Source: Komagataeibacter oboediens (GTDB taxonomy: Bacteria > Pseudomonadota > Alphaproteobacteria > Acetobacterales > Acetobacteraceae). From it: DNA of 64,000 nucleotides. The first letter of the stretch is position 1. Each line of letters begins with the position of its first letter. Of this stretch, positions 34,646 through 44,409 are shown one piece after another. Position numbers and translations under genes: made by a program. The stretch covers positions 360,027-424,026 of the forward strand of contig NZ_NKTX01000001.1 of NCBI RefSeq assembly GCF_003207815.1. The letters run 5' to 3'. The notes below the pieces were generated by a model. It was given only the letters and a program-made list of their open reading frames with translations. It was not told the origin of the DNA and searched no databases.

Positions 34646-35161
34646 ATGGCGAAACTGCCGGATCACGTGCCCGAACTGCACGTCGAGGATATTCATGTAC
34701 CCGGTTGGCTGGGGGAATTCCGCGCATTCCTGATGCGTGGCAATGTGGTTGATCTGGCGGTCGGTGTGATTGTTGGTGCCGCGTTCACCGCCATTGTGAA
34801 CAGCCTTGTGAAGGACGTGTTCACGCCGGTGCTGGGCCTGTTGATCGGTGGTATCGACTTTACCAACCTGTTCATCACCCTGCGCGGTCCGCACATGGCA
34901 ACACTGGCCGACGCGCAGAAGGCCGGGGCGGTCACGATCAATATCGGCCTGTTCCTGAATGCCGTGATCCAGTTCATCATCATCGGTTTCGTGATTTTCT
35001 GGGTTGTGAAGGCCATCAACCGCCTGACGGTGAAGAAGGAGGCCGAAAAGCCCACGACCCCGCCCGCACCGCCGCGCAACGAAGTGCTGCTGCAGGATAT
35101 CCTCGATGTGCTGAAGGCGGAAGCGGCCCAGAAGCCGGCGGCACCCGCGCCCAAGGCCTGA
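34646..35161 (+). CDS. mscL: Large-conductance mechanosensitive channel MscL
   Basis: 171 residues from ATG 34646 (AAAGGA upstream). The channel core is typical: FRAFLMRGNVVDLAVGVIVGAAFTAIVNSLVKDV (TM1) and ITINIGLFLNAVIQFIIIGFVIFWVVKAIN-like TM2, with NEVLLQDI.DVL in the cytoplasmic helix. It is longer than E. coli MscL (136) because of a 25-residue N-terminal extension and an Ala/Pro-rich C-terminus. Relieves turgor on osmotic downshift in the inner membrane. Followed by a strong terminator. Confidence 0.95.
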   Translation: MAKLPDHVPELHVEDIHVPGWLGEFRAFLMRGNVVDLAVGVIVGAAFTAIVNSLVKDVFTPVLGLLIGGIDFTNLFITLRGPHMATLADAQKAGAVTINIGLFLNAVIQFIIIGFVIFWVVKAINRLTVKKEAEKPTTPPAPPRNEVLLQDILDVLKAEAAQKPAAPAPKA

Positions 35162-35191
35162 TCCAGATATATCAGACTGCGACAGGGCAGG

Positions 35192-35222
35192 ACGGGCACC
35201 CGATCGGGTGCCCGTTTTTTTT
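35192..35222 (+). terminator. Rho-independent terminator of mscL
   Basis: A perfect GC-rich palindrome (ACGGGCACCCGA and its complement, 35192-35215) followed by a run of eight T. Confidence 0.9.
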
Positions 35223-35296
35223 GGCGTATCCATGACCGCCCTTGTGCGGGGGGACGGGACTGCCCAATATCCCCCGGTATGGTGAAGGGCTGGCTT

Positions 35297-35752
35297 ATGA
35301 CTGATATTACACGACATGTGCGCCGGGGGCTGCTGGCCCTGTCCATGGCGGCTGCGCTGGCGGGGTGTCACAGCACCCCACGGCAGGACATGTCGCACCT
35401 GTCGGCTCCGGCACAGGATTACCTGCTGATCACATCCTATTTCATGGCCGAAGGGGGCATGGTCAGCCGCCTGCAGGATGGCGGCCTGTCGGGCCAGCAG
35501 GTGTATGACATGGCGACCGCGCTCAAATACGGCAAGAGCATGCTGCTCGCTGCCCTGACCAAACCCTCGGGCAGGGCGCGCCGCGATGGCCAGCGCGCGG
35601 TGGAACTGATGATCGCGTGCACCAACCAGCCCGATCCGTCCACCTTCCCCGGCGGAACACCGGCCCGCTGCCTGCCGGCTGGTTTTGTAGGGCCGGATGC
35701 AAAAAAGGGGCAGGCCCGGCCGCAATCGGCCACGCCCACCCCCGGCAGGTAA
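35297..35752 (+). CDS. Small predicted lipoprotein, unknown function
   Basis: 151 residues from ATG 35297 (AAGGG upstream). An N-terminal signal peptide ends in the lipobox LAGC, giving a mature lipoprotein beginning CHSTPRQDMSHL. The mature part has a helix-rich segment (APAQDYLLITSYFMAEGGMVSRL ... MATALKYGKSMLLAAL) and two further Cys (ACTNQ, ARCLP), with a Pro-rich tail. I do not recognise the family. It is isolated between mscL and secF. Confidence 0.7.
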   Translation: MTDITRHVRRGLLALSMAAALAGCHSTPRQDMSHLSAPAQDYLLITSYFMAEGGMVSRLQDGGLSGQQVYDMATALKYGKSMLLAALTKPSGRARRDGQRAVELMIACTNQPDPSTFPGGTPARCLPAGFVGPDAKKGQARPQSATPTPGR

Positions 35753-35800
35753 GATCGCCTCCGCTCCTCACGCATTCCGACGTGTGGCAGCGGTGGCTGA

Positions 35801-36754
35801 TTACGTGCGCGTGGGCGGCCGTGCGTCGCGGCGCAGGCGCTTTTCTCCCATCAGCAGCAGCAGTGGTGCCGCGATGAAGATGGAGGATGACGTGCCCACC
35901 ACGATCCCGAACAGCATCACCCACGCAAAGCCCGACAGGCTGGCGCCGCCAAACAGTGCCAGCGGCAGGGCGGCAAGGAACACGGTCGAGGACGTGCCCA
36001 GTGTGCGGCTGAGGGTTTCGTTGATCGACAGGTCAATCAGTTCCGCCAGCGGCATGGTGCGGTATTTGCGCAGGTTTTCACGCACGCGGTCATAGACCAC
36101 TACCTTGTCATTGGTGGAATAGCCAAGGATGGTCAGGATGGCGGCCACCATGACCAGGTCGAATTCAAAATGCGTGATGACCAGAAAGCCAATGGCCTTG
36201 GTCAGGTCCAGGATCAGCGTCACCACCGCGCTGACCGCGAACTCCCATTCAAAGCGGAACCAGATGTAGGCCAGGATCATCAGCAGGCTGATGCCAAGGG
36301 CCAGCATGCCGTTACGGAACAGTTCCCTTGATACCGAAGCGCCCACCGCATCCGCACGCAGCACCTGCGCGCCGGGCAGGGTGCCGATGGCATGGCGCAC
36401 GGAATCGACCATGGCCTGCGTGCGCGCTTCATGGTCGGGTTCGCTGTCCGGTGGCGTATCAAGGCGGATCAGCACGTCATCCGGCCCGCCGAAGGACTGC
36501 ACGCCCGCCGCAGAGACATGCTCGGCTGCAAGTGCTGCACGGATGGCGTTGAAATCCGCCGGTCCCTGCGTGCGCGCTTCCACCACGATGCCGCCACGGA
36601 AATCCAGACCCAGCGTCAGGCCGGGGTGGAAGAACAGGATCAGCGAGGCAATGGACAGCACTGCCGATGTCGCAAGCCCGATAAAGCGGCCGCGCATGAA
36701 GTTGATTTTCGTGCCACGCGGCACGAACCGGAGAAGGGGACGATCAAACATCAT
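35801..36754 (-). CDS. secF: Protein translocase subunit SecF
   Basis: Inner-membrane partner of SecD; uses the proton gradient to drive late steps of Sec export. 317 residues from ATG 36754, 10 bp after the secD stop. TM1 near the N-terminus (TSAVLSIASLILFFHPGLTLGLDFRGG with the DFxGG motif), a periplasmic domain, then TM2-6 with LILDLTKAIGFLVITHFEFDL, GYSTNDKVVVYDRVREN and INETLSRTLGTS. Co-transcribed with secD. Confidence 0.95.
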   Translation of the reverse strand: MMFDRPLLRFVPRGTKINFMRGRFIGLATSAVLSIASLILFFHPGLTLGLDFRGGIVVEARTQGPADFNAIRAALAAEHVSAAGVQSFGGPDDVLIRLDTPPDSEPDHEARTQAMVDSVRHAIGTLPGAQVLRADAVGASVSRELFRNGMLALGISLLMILAYIWFRFEWEFAVSAVVTLILDLTKAIGFLVITHFEFDLVMVAAILTILGYSTNDKVVVYDRVRENLRKYRTMPLAELIDLSINETLSRTLGTSSTVFLAALPLALFGGASLSGFAWVMLFGIVVGTSSSIFIAAPLLLLMGEKRLRRDARPPTRT

Positions 36755-36764
36755 TCGGCGCGCC

Positions 36765-38315
36765 TCAGACCGGCAGGGCGCTGGGGCGCGTGCGGGCATA
36801 CCAGCGCACCATCAGCATCCGGGATAGGAGAAGGGTGGTGAAAAGGGTGGTCACGATACCGATCGTAATGGTCAGTGCGAAGCCGCGTACCGGCCCGGTC
36901 CCGAAAACGAACAGCATGACATGCGCCAGCAGGGCGGTGGCGTTACTGTCCACGATCGTGCCGGTCGCGCGCTCAAAGCCTGCCTGCATGGCCTGCAGCG
37001 CGCTGCGGCCGCGGGCCACTTCCTCGCGGATGCGTTCGTTGATCAGGATGTTCGCATCCACCGCCATGCCCAGGGTCAGCAGCATGCCCGCCATGCCCGG
37101 CAGGGTCAGCGTCGCCTCGAACAGCGACAGGATGGCCGTCATCAGCACCAGGTTGGCCAGCAGGGCAATGTTCGCGTACCACCCGAACCGGCCATAGAAC
37201 AGCGCCATGAACGCGATCACCAGCACGAAACCGGCGGCAAGGCTGTAGCCGCCCGCCCGGATTGAATCCGCCCCCAGCGACGGGCCGATGGAACGCTGTT
37301 CGATCACGTTCAGCGGTGCAGGCAGTGCCCCCGCGCGCAGCAGCAGCGCCATATCGGTCGCCTGCTGGGCACTGAACCCGCCGGTTATCTGCCCGCTGCC
37401 GCCGGTAATGGCGGTGCGGATGACCGGGGCCTCGATCACCTTGTTATCCAGCACGATGGCGAAGCGCTTGCCCACGTTGGCGCGGGTGACGTCACCAAAT
37501 TCCTGCGCGCCGGTCGAATCGAAGGTAAAGTTCACCGCCCATTCGCCGCTCTGCTGGTCAATCGAGGCGCTGGCGTTGGTCAGGTCCGCGCCATCCACAT
37601 CCACGTGCGAGAAGACCGGCAGCTTGCTCTGCCCGTCGGTCATGGGCAGCAGTTCCACGCCCGGCGGCGGCACGGAGGACCCGATGGCAGAATCCGCAAC
37701 CAGGTGGAACGTCATCTTCGCCGTGGTGCCCAGCAGGTTCTTGACCCGTTCGGGGTCACTGATACCGGGCAGTTCGACAATGATCCGGTCATCGCCCTGG
37801 CGGGTGATTTCGAGGTCGATGGCACCGGTCGCGTCGATACGGCGGCGCACGATCTCGATCGACTGTGTGACCGCGTCATAGGAGCGCTGGCGTGCGGCTT
37901 CTTCTGACAGGGTGAGGGTGATCTGGCCCCCCTCGGCCTGTTCAACCCTGAATTCGCCCGGCACGTTCATCGGCATGGCGCGCAGCGCCTTGATGTCGGG
38001 CTGGGCCTCTTCGGGCGTGCGGGGCGTGAACGTCACGCCATGCGCGCTGGTGGTCAGGTTGCGGTATCCCAGCGAATTCTTCAGCAGGGTCTGGCGGGTT
38101 TCGTCCTGCAGTCCGCGCAGCCGGTCGGCTGTCACGCTGTTCATATCGACCTGCAGCAGCAGGTAGGACCCGCCCCGCAGGTCAAGGCCCAGGTGGATCT
38201 GCCGCCACGGCAGGGACGCCATGGGCTGGCGGATGACATTGGGCAGGCACAGCGCCAGCCCGATCAGACATACGCCAATGACCGAAGCCATTCTGAGCCG
38301 ACTGTAATACATCAT
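36765..38315 (-). CDS. secD: Protein translocase subunit SecD
   Basis: 516 residues; RND-type membrane protein. N-terminal TM followed by HLGLDLRGGSYLLLQVD, a large periplasmic P1 domain with RRRIDATGAIDLEITRQGDDRIIVELPG, then five TM helices with GMAVDANILINERIREE, the conserved Asp-containing motif. The gene normally lies behind yajC, which is not seen here; the 229 bp upstream contain no gene. Confidence 0.96.
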   Translation of the reverse strand: MMYYSRLRMASVIGVCLIGLALCLPNVIRQPMASLPWRQIHLGLDLRGGSYLLLQVDMNSVTADRLRGLQDETRQTLLKNSLGYRNLTTSAHGVTFTPRTPEEAQPDIKALRAMPMNVPGEFRVEQAEGGQITLTLSEEAARQRSYDAVTQSIEIVRRRIDATGAIDLEITRQGDDRIIVELPGISDPERVKNLLGTTAKMTFHLVADSAIGSSVPPPGVELLPMTDGQSKLPVFSHVDVDGADLTNASASIDQQSGEWAVNFTFDSTGAQEFGDVTRANVGKRFAIVLDNKVIEAPVIRTAITGGSGQITGGFSAQQATDMALLLRAGALPAPLNVIEQRSIGPSLGADSIRAGGYSLAAGFVLVIAFMALFYGRFGWYANIALLANLVLMTAILSLFEATLTLPGMAGMLLTLGMAVDANILINERIREEVARGRSALQAMQAGFERATGTIVDSNATALLAHVMLFVFGTGPVRGFALTITIGIVTTLFTTLLLSRMLMVRWYARTRPSALPV

Positions 38316-38544
38316 GACTTGATGGAAAGCTCCCTACGCCCGGCATGATCAGTGTATCGCGTGTGCGAAAATCAGTGGCGGGAACATGCCGGTCCGCGCC
38401 CGATGATGCAACCGCTGATCCGCCAGCCAGCCCGCATCCGTTGCCGTTTTGCCGCAATTCGCACGGCCCGTCATGCCGCGCGTGCGCCCGGCGGGGGTGG
38501 GCGCATGCGTGGCTGGCTGCTAATCCGGAAGGCAGGTTACGGAC

Positions 38545-39570
38545 ATGAACAGGCAGGAGCAGGGCATGACGCAGTCAGGAACGGGGTTGTTACGCGTCGG
38601 GATCGTGGGGGCGGGGCATTTCGGTCGTTTCCATGCGCTCAAGGTGCAGGCGGCCGCGCGGGAAGTGCTGGCCGGCATTCATGACCCTGATACGGCGCGC
38701 GCGCGCAAGGTCGCGGTGGAGGCCGGTGGCGCGCCGGTCCTGTCCTATCCCGACCTGCTGGCCTGTTCGGATGCGATTATTGTCGCAGCCCCGGCCGAAC
38801 ACCATTTCGAACTTGCCCGGCAGGCCCTTGCGGCGGGAAAGCATGTGCTGGTGGAAAAGCCCATGGCGGCGACACTGGCGCAGGCTGATGAACTGGCGCA
38901 TCTGGCGCAGGTGCATGGCGTGGTGCTGCAGGTGGGGCACCTGCTGCGCTATTCCGCCGAACACCGTGCCATTACCGACCGGATTTCGCGTCCCCTCTAT
39001 ATCGAGGCCACGCGCCTTGCACCCTACAAGCCGCGTGGAACGGATGTATCGGTCATCCTTGACCTCATGATCCACGATCTTGACCTGGTGCTGTCCATCG
39101 TGGACAGCCCGATCGAAAGTGTCGATGCGCTGGGGGCTGCCGTCAGTTCGCCTTTCGAGGATATTGCCAACGCCCGCGTGCGTTTTGAAAACGGCTGTGT
39201 CGCCACCATTGCGGCCAGCCGCATTTCCCTCAAGACCGAGCGGCGGATGCGCGTCTTTTCGCAGGAAGGCTATCTGTCCGCCGATTTCATGAAGCGCGAA
39301 CTGACCATGATCGGGCGTACGCGCGGCCTGCCGCTGCCGGGATCGGGCGGATTCCGTCGCGAATCCGTAACGTGGCGCGACCATGATACGCTGGCGGCCG
39401 AACATGCCGCCTTCGCGGCTTCATGCCTTGATGGCGCGCAGGTGCTGGTGGACGCGGTGGCGGGCCGCCGGGCGCTGGCCGCGGCGCTGGCGGTGACACG
39501 GGAAATCGCTGCCACCCGTGCGCGGATGGAGGCGTCCGGTCTGATCATTCCCCCCGGTCAGGAAGACTGA
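38545..39570 (+). CDS. Gfo/Idh/MocA-family oxidoreductase
   Basis: 341 residues (ATG 38545, or ATG 38566). NAD(P)-binding Rossmann motif VGIVGAGHFGRFHALK, then IIVAAPAEHHFELARQAL and GKHVLVEKPMA with the active-site Lys, all typical of the family. ILDLMIHDLDLVLSIV holds the conserved His and Asp. The sequence is close in style to members acting on nucleotide sugars such as UDP-GlcNAc 3-dehydrogenases, but the substrate is not readable. Its 3' end overlaps the convergent ABC-F gene by 13 bp. Confidence 0.85.
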   Translation: MNRQEQGMTQSGTGLLRVGIVGAGHFGRFHALKVQAAAREVLAGIHDPDTARARKVAVEAGGAPVLSYPDLLACSDAIIVAAPAEHHFELARQALAAGKHVLVEKPMAATLAQADELAHLAQVHGVVLQVGHLLRYSAEHRAITDRISRPLYIEATRLAPYKPRGTDVSVILDLMIHDLDLVLSIVDSPIESVDALGAAVSSPFEDIANARVRFENGCVATIAASRISLKTERRMRVFSQEGYLSADFMKRELTMIGRTRGLPLPGSGGFRRESVTWRDHDTLAAEHAAFAASCLDGAQVLVDAVAGRRALAAALAVTREIAATRARMEASGLIIPPGQED

Positions 39571-41390
39571 AGCGTCTCACGCAGCATTTCGAGTTCCAGC
39601 CACCGTTCTTCCGCCGCCGTCAGGTCGGCCTGTGCCGTTTCCAGCGCCGTGGTGGCGGCGGTGAAGCCCGCAGGGTCGCGCGCATACAGCCCCGCATCAG
39701 ACAGGATGGCGCGCAGGCGTTCGATTTCCGCCTCCAGCGCCGCCATCTGCCTGGGCAACTGTTCCAGCGCGTGCTTGTCCTTGTACGACATCTTGCGCGA
39801 TGGCTGCCGGGGTGAAGACGACGGTGCGACGTCGGTTCTGGCCGGCGCGGCGTCAGCGCGGTCCTGCCGGGGGCGGGCGGCCAGTGTCCCGTCCTGCCGC
39901 TGGGCCAGCATGTCGCTGTAGCCACCGGCATATTCCACCCATTTCCCGCCGCCTTCCGCCATCAGGATGGAGGAGGCGACCCGGTCGAGGAAATCACGGT
40001 CATGGCTGACCAGCAGCACCGTGCCGGAATAGGCCGCCAGCATGTCCTGCAGCAGATCAAGCGTTTCAAGGTCAAGGTCGTTGGTTGGCTCATCCAGCAC
40101 CAGCAGGTTGGACGGTCGCGCCAGCGCGCAGGCCAGCATGAGCCGCCCGCGCTCCCCGCCCGACAGCACGCCCACCGGCGTGCGGGCCTGTTCGGGGCGG
40201 AACAGGAAGTCCTTCATGTAGCCAATAACGTGGCGTTTCTCATCGCCAACCTGCACCATGTCACCGCCGCCACCCGTCAGCGTATCCGCCAGCGTGGTGT
40301 TGGGATCGAGCGAGCGACGCTGCTGGTCCAGTGTCACGACATTGAGCGCGCTGCCGATATTGATGGTGCCGGAATCCGGTTTGTCCAGCCCCGTCAGCAG
40401 GCGCAGCAGCGTGCTCTTGCCCGCGCCATTTGCCCCCACGATTCCCAGCCGGTCGCCGCGCAGGACACGCAGGTCCAGATGGCTGACCACCGGGTGAGCG
40501 GGGTCGTAGGCGCGTGACATGTCTTCCGCCACCGCAACCAGCTTGCCCGACAGGTCGCTTTCGCGTGCTTCCATCTTCAGGCCACCGGGCTGACGGATGG
40601 CGGTGCGGCGGGTATTGCGCAGTTCGGCCAGTTCGGCCACGCGGCGGACATTGCGCTTGCGTCGCGCGGTCACGCCATAGCGCATCCAGTCTTCTTCACG
40701 CGCGATCTGGCGGTCAAGCTTGTGGCTGTCGCGCTCCTCCTGCTCCAGCACTTCTTCGCGCCACGTCTCGAACCGGGCGAATCCCTGGTCCAGCCTGCGG
40801 GTCACGCCCCGGTCCAGCCACACGACCGAACGCGACAGCGTTTCCAGCAGGCGGCGGTCATGACTTATGATGACCATGGCGGAAGACAGCGACAGCAGTT
40901 CGCGCTCCAGCCATTCAATGGTGGGCATGTCCAGGTGGTTGGTGGGTTCGTCCAGCAGAAGCAGGTCGGGTTCGGGTGCAAGTGCGCGGGCCAGCGCGCA
41001 GCGGCGGGCTTCACCGCCAGACAGCGTGGCCGGGTCTTCCGTGCCATTCAGCCCCAGTTCGGTCAGAAGCAGCTCGGCGCGGTATTCCGGGTCGCCCGGT
41101 CCCATGCCCGCGCGGACATAATCCAGCGTGGTGGCGAAGCCCGACAGGTCGGGCTCCTGCGGCAGGTAGCGCATGGTGGTGCCGGGCTGGATGAAAACGG
41201 TGCCGTCATCGGCCTGTATCTCACCCGCCGCAATGCGCAGCAGGGTGGACTTGCCACAGCCATTGCGCCCGACAAGGCAGATGCGCTCGCCCGGGCCAAC
41301 GCCGAAGCCCGCGCCATTGAGCAGCGGCGCGCCGCCAAGGGTCAGGGTAATATCCTGAAGGAGAAGAAGGGGAGGTGAAGCCATGCCCAC
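39558..41390 (-). CDS. ABC-F family ATPase, Uup-like
   Basis: 610 residues with two ABC domains and no membrane segments. Walker [14 protein letters not shown] and [13 protein letters not shown]. Signatures: [15 protein letters not shown] and [15 protein letters not shown]. Walker [15 protein letters not shown] and [16 protein letters not shown] linker between them, and a C-terminal coiled-coil of about 80 residues ([19 protein letters not shown]) that is diagnostic of Uup. Uup acts on the ribosome and on branched DNA. Starts at ATG 41390 or 41384. Confidence 0.9.
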   Translation of the reverse strand: MGMASPPLLLLQDITLTLGGAPLLNGAGFGVGPGERICLVGRNGCGKSTLLRIAAGEIQADDGTVFIQPGTTMRYLPQEPDLSGFATTLDYVRAGMGPGDPEYRAELLLTELGLNGTEDPATLSGGEARRCALARALAPEPDLLLLDEPTNHLDMPTIEWLERELLSLSSAMVIISHDRRLLETLSRSVVWLDRGVTRRLDQGFARFETWREEVLEQEERDSHKLDRQIAREEDWMRYGVTARRKRNVRRVAELAELRNTRRTAIRQPGGLKMEARESDLSGKLVAVAEDMSRAYDPAHPVVSHLDLRVLRGDRLGIVGANGAGKSTLLRLLTGLDKPDSGTINIGSALNVVTLDQQRRSLDPNTTLADTLTGGGGDMVQVGDEKRHVIGYMKDFLFRPEQARTPVGVLSGGERGRLMLACALARPSNLLVLDEPTNDLDLETLDLLQDMLAAYSGTVLLVSHDRDFLDRVASSILMAEGGGKWVEYAGGYSDMLAQRQDGTLAARPRQDRADAAPARTDVAPSSSPRQPSRKMSYKDKHALEQLPRQMAALEAEIERLRAILSDAGLYARDPAGFTAATTALETAQADLTAAEERWLELEMLRETLQSS

Positions 41391-41439
41391 TTATGTATTC
41401 TCAACCACTCCCTGCGCAAGGCCGGTGTGGGAGGCAAGG

Positions 41440-42819
41440 CTACTGCCGCGCCGCGTTTTCAAGGATGTTCAGGAATGACAGCCCCCAGCCAAGGGCCGTG
41501 CGGTTGGCAATGCTGTTCCAGCATGCTTTCCAGCGTTCGCGCCGTTCTTCCACCGACATGGCCAGCGCGCGTTCCAGCGCATCGGCCATTCCGTCATGGT
41601 CCAGCGGGTTGACCAGAAGGGCAGCTTCAAGCTGCTTGGCCGCCCCGGCAAGCCGCGAGAGGATCAGCACCCCGGGATTTTCGGGGTCCTGTGCCGCGAT
41701 GAATTCCTTGGCCACAAGGTTCATGCCATCGCGCAGCGGGGTGATGTAGCCAATGTCCGCCAGCCGCATGTAACCGGCCACGGTGGGACGCGGGCTGCCG
41801 CGTGTCAGGAAGCGCAGCGGCGTCCAGTCGGCCTGTCCCTTATGGGCGTTCAGCTTGCCGATCTGGTGTTCCAGCTTGTTGCGCAGCGCCTGATAGGACG
41901 GTACGTCCGTCCGGCTTTCGGCCGCGATCTGCAGGAACGTGACCTGGCGTTCCCGTTCGGGATAGGTTTCCAGCAGGCGTTCATACCCGGCAAGGCGATG
42001 GTCAAGCCCCTTGGTCGGGTCCATGCGGTCCACGCCAAAGACCAGTTTGCGCCCCGCAAGGGAGCCGGACAGCCGGCGCAGGTCCTGCGACCCGGCGGCT
42101 GCCGTTGCCGCATGGGCAAAGGCCTGGGGATCGATTTCAACGGGGAATGTGCCGACGCGCACCCTGCGTCCCTCGAATGTCAGGGTGCTGTCATCTTCCG
42201 CCGTGGCGCCTGCCTTGCGGGTGGCGGCAAAGATGAAATTGGCCGTGTCGTCGGCTGTCTGGAAACCCAGCAGGTCCGCGCGCAGCAGGTCGCGCAGGAA
42301 CGTGCCGCCATCGGGTGCCGTAGCCAGCATGTCGGGCGCGGGGAAAGGGGTATGAAGGAAAAAGCCGATGGGCTGGCGCACGCCGTGGCGGCGCAGCAGG
42401 GCCGCAAGCGGCAGCAGGTGGTAGTCGTGGATCCAGATCACGTCTTCCGCCCGCAGCAGGGGCAGCAGGTTTTCACAGAACCGTTCGTTGACCGACCAGT
42501 AGGTGGCCAGTTCACGCCGTTCGAAGTGGATGTGCTCGGGCAGGGAATGCATGAGCGGCCACAGCGTGGAATTGGAAAAGCCGGTGTAATAATTGCGGTG
42601 TTCGGCGGGTGTCAGGCCGATGGTGGCGTATTCCACCCCGTCCGCCTGCTGGATTTCGGGCGGCAGATGGGCCGCGTCGGGATGGCAGGTGCCGTTCCAG
42701 CCGAACCACATGCCCCCCTTGCGCGCCAGCAGGTCCTTCAGCACAACCGCGAGGCCGCCGGGCCGCAGCCCTTCCTTGGGAACGGGAACGCGATTGGATA
42801 CGATGACCAGCCGTTTCAT
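41440..42819 (-). CDS. otsA: Trehalose-6-phosphate synthase (GT20)
   Basis: Makes trehalose-6-phosphate from UDP-glucose and glucose-6-phosphate. 459 residues, GT-B fold; [13 protein letters not shown] then [61 protein letters not shown] and, near the end, [27 protein letters not shown]. No phosphatase (otsB) is adjacent. Its position beside the general stress locus fits a role in osmotic or desiccation tolerance. AGAGAGGGC ribosome-binding site. Confidence 0.95.
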   Translation of the reverse strand: MKRLVIVSNRVPVPKEGLRPGGLAVVLKDLLARKGGMWFGWNGTCHPDAAHLPPEIQQADGVEYATIGLTPAEHRNYYTGFSNSTLWPLMHSLPEHIHFERRELATYWSVNERFCENLLPLLRAEDVIWIHDYHLLPLAALLRRHGVRQPIGFFLHTPFPAPDMLATAPDGGTFLRDLLRADLLGFQTADDTANFIFAATRKAGATAEDDSTLTFEGRRVRVGTFPVEIDPQAFAHAATAAAGSQDLRRLSGSLAGRKLVFGVDRMDPTKGLDHRLAGYERLLETYPERERQVTFLQIAAESRTDVPSYQALRNKLEHQIGKLNAHKGQADWTPLRFLTRGSPRPTVAGYMRLADIGYITPLRDGMNLVAKEFIAAQDPENPGVLILSRLAGAAKQLEAALLVNPLDHDGMADALERALAMSVEERRERWKACWNSIANRTALGWGLSFLNILENAARQ

Positions 42820-42946
42820 TCTGCCCTCTCTGATAAGCTGTCGCGTGGCGGATCAGCCCCAGCCGGTTATGCGGCCAGAACAGGCACCATACACGCCGGG
42901 CCATACGGGGGGGATGGCGCAGGCGCGGTACTGGCATGCGGATGTG

Positions 42947-43687
42947 TCAGTTCAGGGAAACGCCACCCGAAACGGCCTGATAGGTGGAGACGGCCAGTGT
43001 AAGTGGTTCAAATGGCTTGGTAATCACGAATGCCGGTTCGATCGTATCGCCCGTCAGCAGGCGTTCGGGGTAGGCGGTGACGAAGATGATGGGAATGTCC
43101 TGGTGCTGCAGGATGCTGGAAACCGCCTTCATCCCGTCGCCACCATCACCAAGGTTGATATCGGCCAGGATCAGGCCCGGCCTGGTTTCGCGCGCAAGCC
43201 TTACGGCTTCCGCCTCGCTGCTGGCGACGCCTGCAATGGTATGGCCGCACTGGCGCACCAGTTCCTCGATATCCATTGCGATGATCGGTTCGTCCTCGAT
43301 GATCAGCACGCTGGTCTGGGCGCAGGAACGCAGGCGGGTGTGGGCGTCCTCCAGTATGGTGGTGGCCTGCGCGGGGGACAGGGAAAGGACACGTGCCGCG
43401 TCATTGACCGGCAGCTCCTCCAGCGATGTCAGGAGCAGCAGCTTGCGCCCCAGGGGCGGCATGCCGCCCGCCGTCTCGTCTTCGCGGCCATGTTCGGCAT
43501 GGTGTCGGGATATCCACTGGTAAAGGCGCAGCCTCGGCGGCATGGAGGGATCGTCCACCGCCATGAGTTCGCGCAGGCTTTCGGCAACCAGCAGGTCACC
43601 ACTCGACTGACTGCCACATAATGCGCGGGCGTACCGCCGGGCATAGGGCAGGGCGCGAAGCAGGTCTTGACGCCGTGATAGCGGCAT
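42947..43687 (-). CDS. phyR: General stress response anti-anti-sigma response regulator PhyR
   Basis: 246 residues: an N-terminal sigma-factor-like domain (about 1-120, with LLRALPYARRYARALCGSQ and LTSLEELPVNDAARVL resembling sigma2/sigma4) joined to a receiver domain. Phosphoacceptor Asp176 in LILADINLGDG; Thr204 and Lys224 (VITKPF) complete the receiver. Phosphorylated PhyR sequesters NepR and releases EcfG. It is divergent from the first sigma gene, with GGGGAGA before its start, and belongs to the locus running to 47120. Confidence 0.95.
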   Translation of the reverse strand: MPLSRRQDLLRALPYARRYARALCGSQSSGDLLVAESLRELMAVDDPSMPPRLRLYQWISRHHAEHGREDETAGGMPPLGRKLLLLTSLEELPVNDAARVLSLSPAQATTILEDAHTRLRSCAQTSVLIIEDEPIIAMDIEELVRQCGHTIAGVASSEAEAVRLARETRPGLILADINLGDGGDGMKAVSSILQHQDIPIIFVTAYPERLLTGDTIEPAFVITKPFEPLTLAVSTYQAVSGGVSLN

Positions 43688-43814
43688 GAGGCATTCATCT
43701 CCCCAGATAAACTGTTACACTCCGGATCATGACAGCGTTAGACTGTGCTGCAAGAGTTGAAGAGTAAACAAACTGGAATCAAGAATACCACCCGATCCGT
43801 CAGCGGTCACGCAC

Positions 43815-44303
43815 TTGCGTGGGGAGATCCTGTCCCTTCTGCCGCAATTACGTGGTTTTGCCCGTTTTCTGACGGGGCAGGCCGCGCAGGCGGACGACCT
43901 TGTTCAGGAAACCGTGCTGCGGGCGCTGGCGGCACTGGACCAGTTTACCCCCGGCACCAGCATGAAAGCATGGCTGTACACGATTGCGCGCAATCTTTTT
44001 TATGAACAGGTGCGCCACGGGCGGCGCGAGCGCGATGTCATGTCCGACTACGCCCGCCGTCCCGACCGGCCCGAAAGTGATACGGGGGAAGGGGAGGCGG
44101 ATGCGCTGCGCGACCTGGATGGCGCGATCTGGCGGCTGAGCCCCCGCCTGCGTGAGGCGCTGGTGCTGGTTGGCGTGCAGGAAATGACCTATGCCGAGGC
44201 CGCCCATGTGTGCGGCGTCACCGTGGGCACCATCAAGGCCCGCGTGTCACGCGCGCGCAGCCAGATCATGGAATACATGACCCCCCCGCCAGAAGGGGGA
44301 TGA
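43815..44303 (+). CDS. ecfG: ECF sigma factor EcfG (first copy)
   Basis: 162 residues. Sigma2 region RGEILSLLPQLRGFARFLTGQAAQADDLVQETVLRAL, and sigma4 region LSPRLREALVLVGVQEMTYAEAAHVCGVTVGTIKARVSRAR. No ATG or GTG is available: the frame is open only from 43761, and TTG 43815 is the only usual alternative. A CTG at 43773 would add residues that look family-like (DPSAVTHLRGE). Forms the stress locus with phyR (divergent), a second sigma gene, nepR and a kinase. Confidence 0.88.
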   Translation: MRGEILSLLPQLRGFARFLTGQAAQADDLVQETVLRALAALDQFTPGTSMKAWLYTIARNLFYEQVRHGRRERDVMSDYARRPDRPESDTGEGEADALRDLDGAIWRLSPRLREALVLVGVQEMTYAEAAHVCGVTVGTIKARVSRARSQIMEYMTPPPEGG

Positions 44304-44304
44304 G

Positions 44305-44332
44305 GGAAACCGCGACATCATGCTCGCGTTTT
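44305..44332 (+). promoter_or_regulatory. Possible EcfG-type promoter before the second sigma gene
   Basis: GGAAAC (44305-44310) and CGTTTT (44327-44332) are separated by 16 bases, near the GGAAC-N16/17-CGTT consensus of EcfG. It lies directly after the first sigma gene and about 80 bp before the second, which would make an autoregulatory loop. The -35 has one extra A, so this is tentative. Confidence 0.35.
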
Positions 44333-44409
44333 CGTTATGTCGATGGATGTAACCTTTCGTCCCCCCCGTTCATTGCACCCGCATGAACGACATCAAAGGG
44401 GAGATGAAC

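Noticed and set aside
43745..44005. ORF in another frame overlapping the first sigma gene
   Set aside because: The sigma frame carries clear sigma2 and sigma4 motifs; the other has none.
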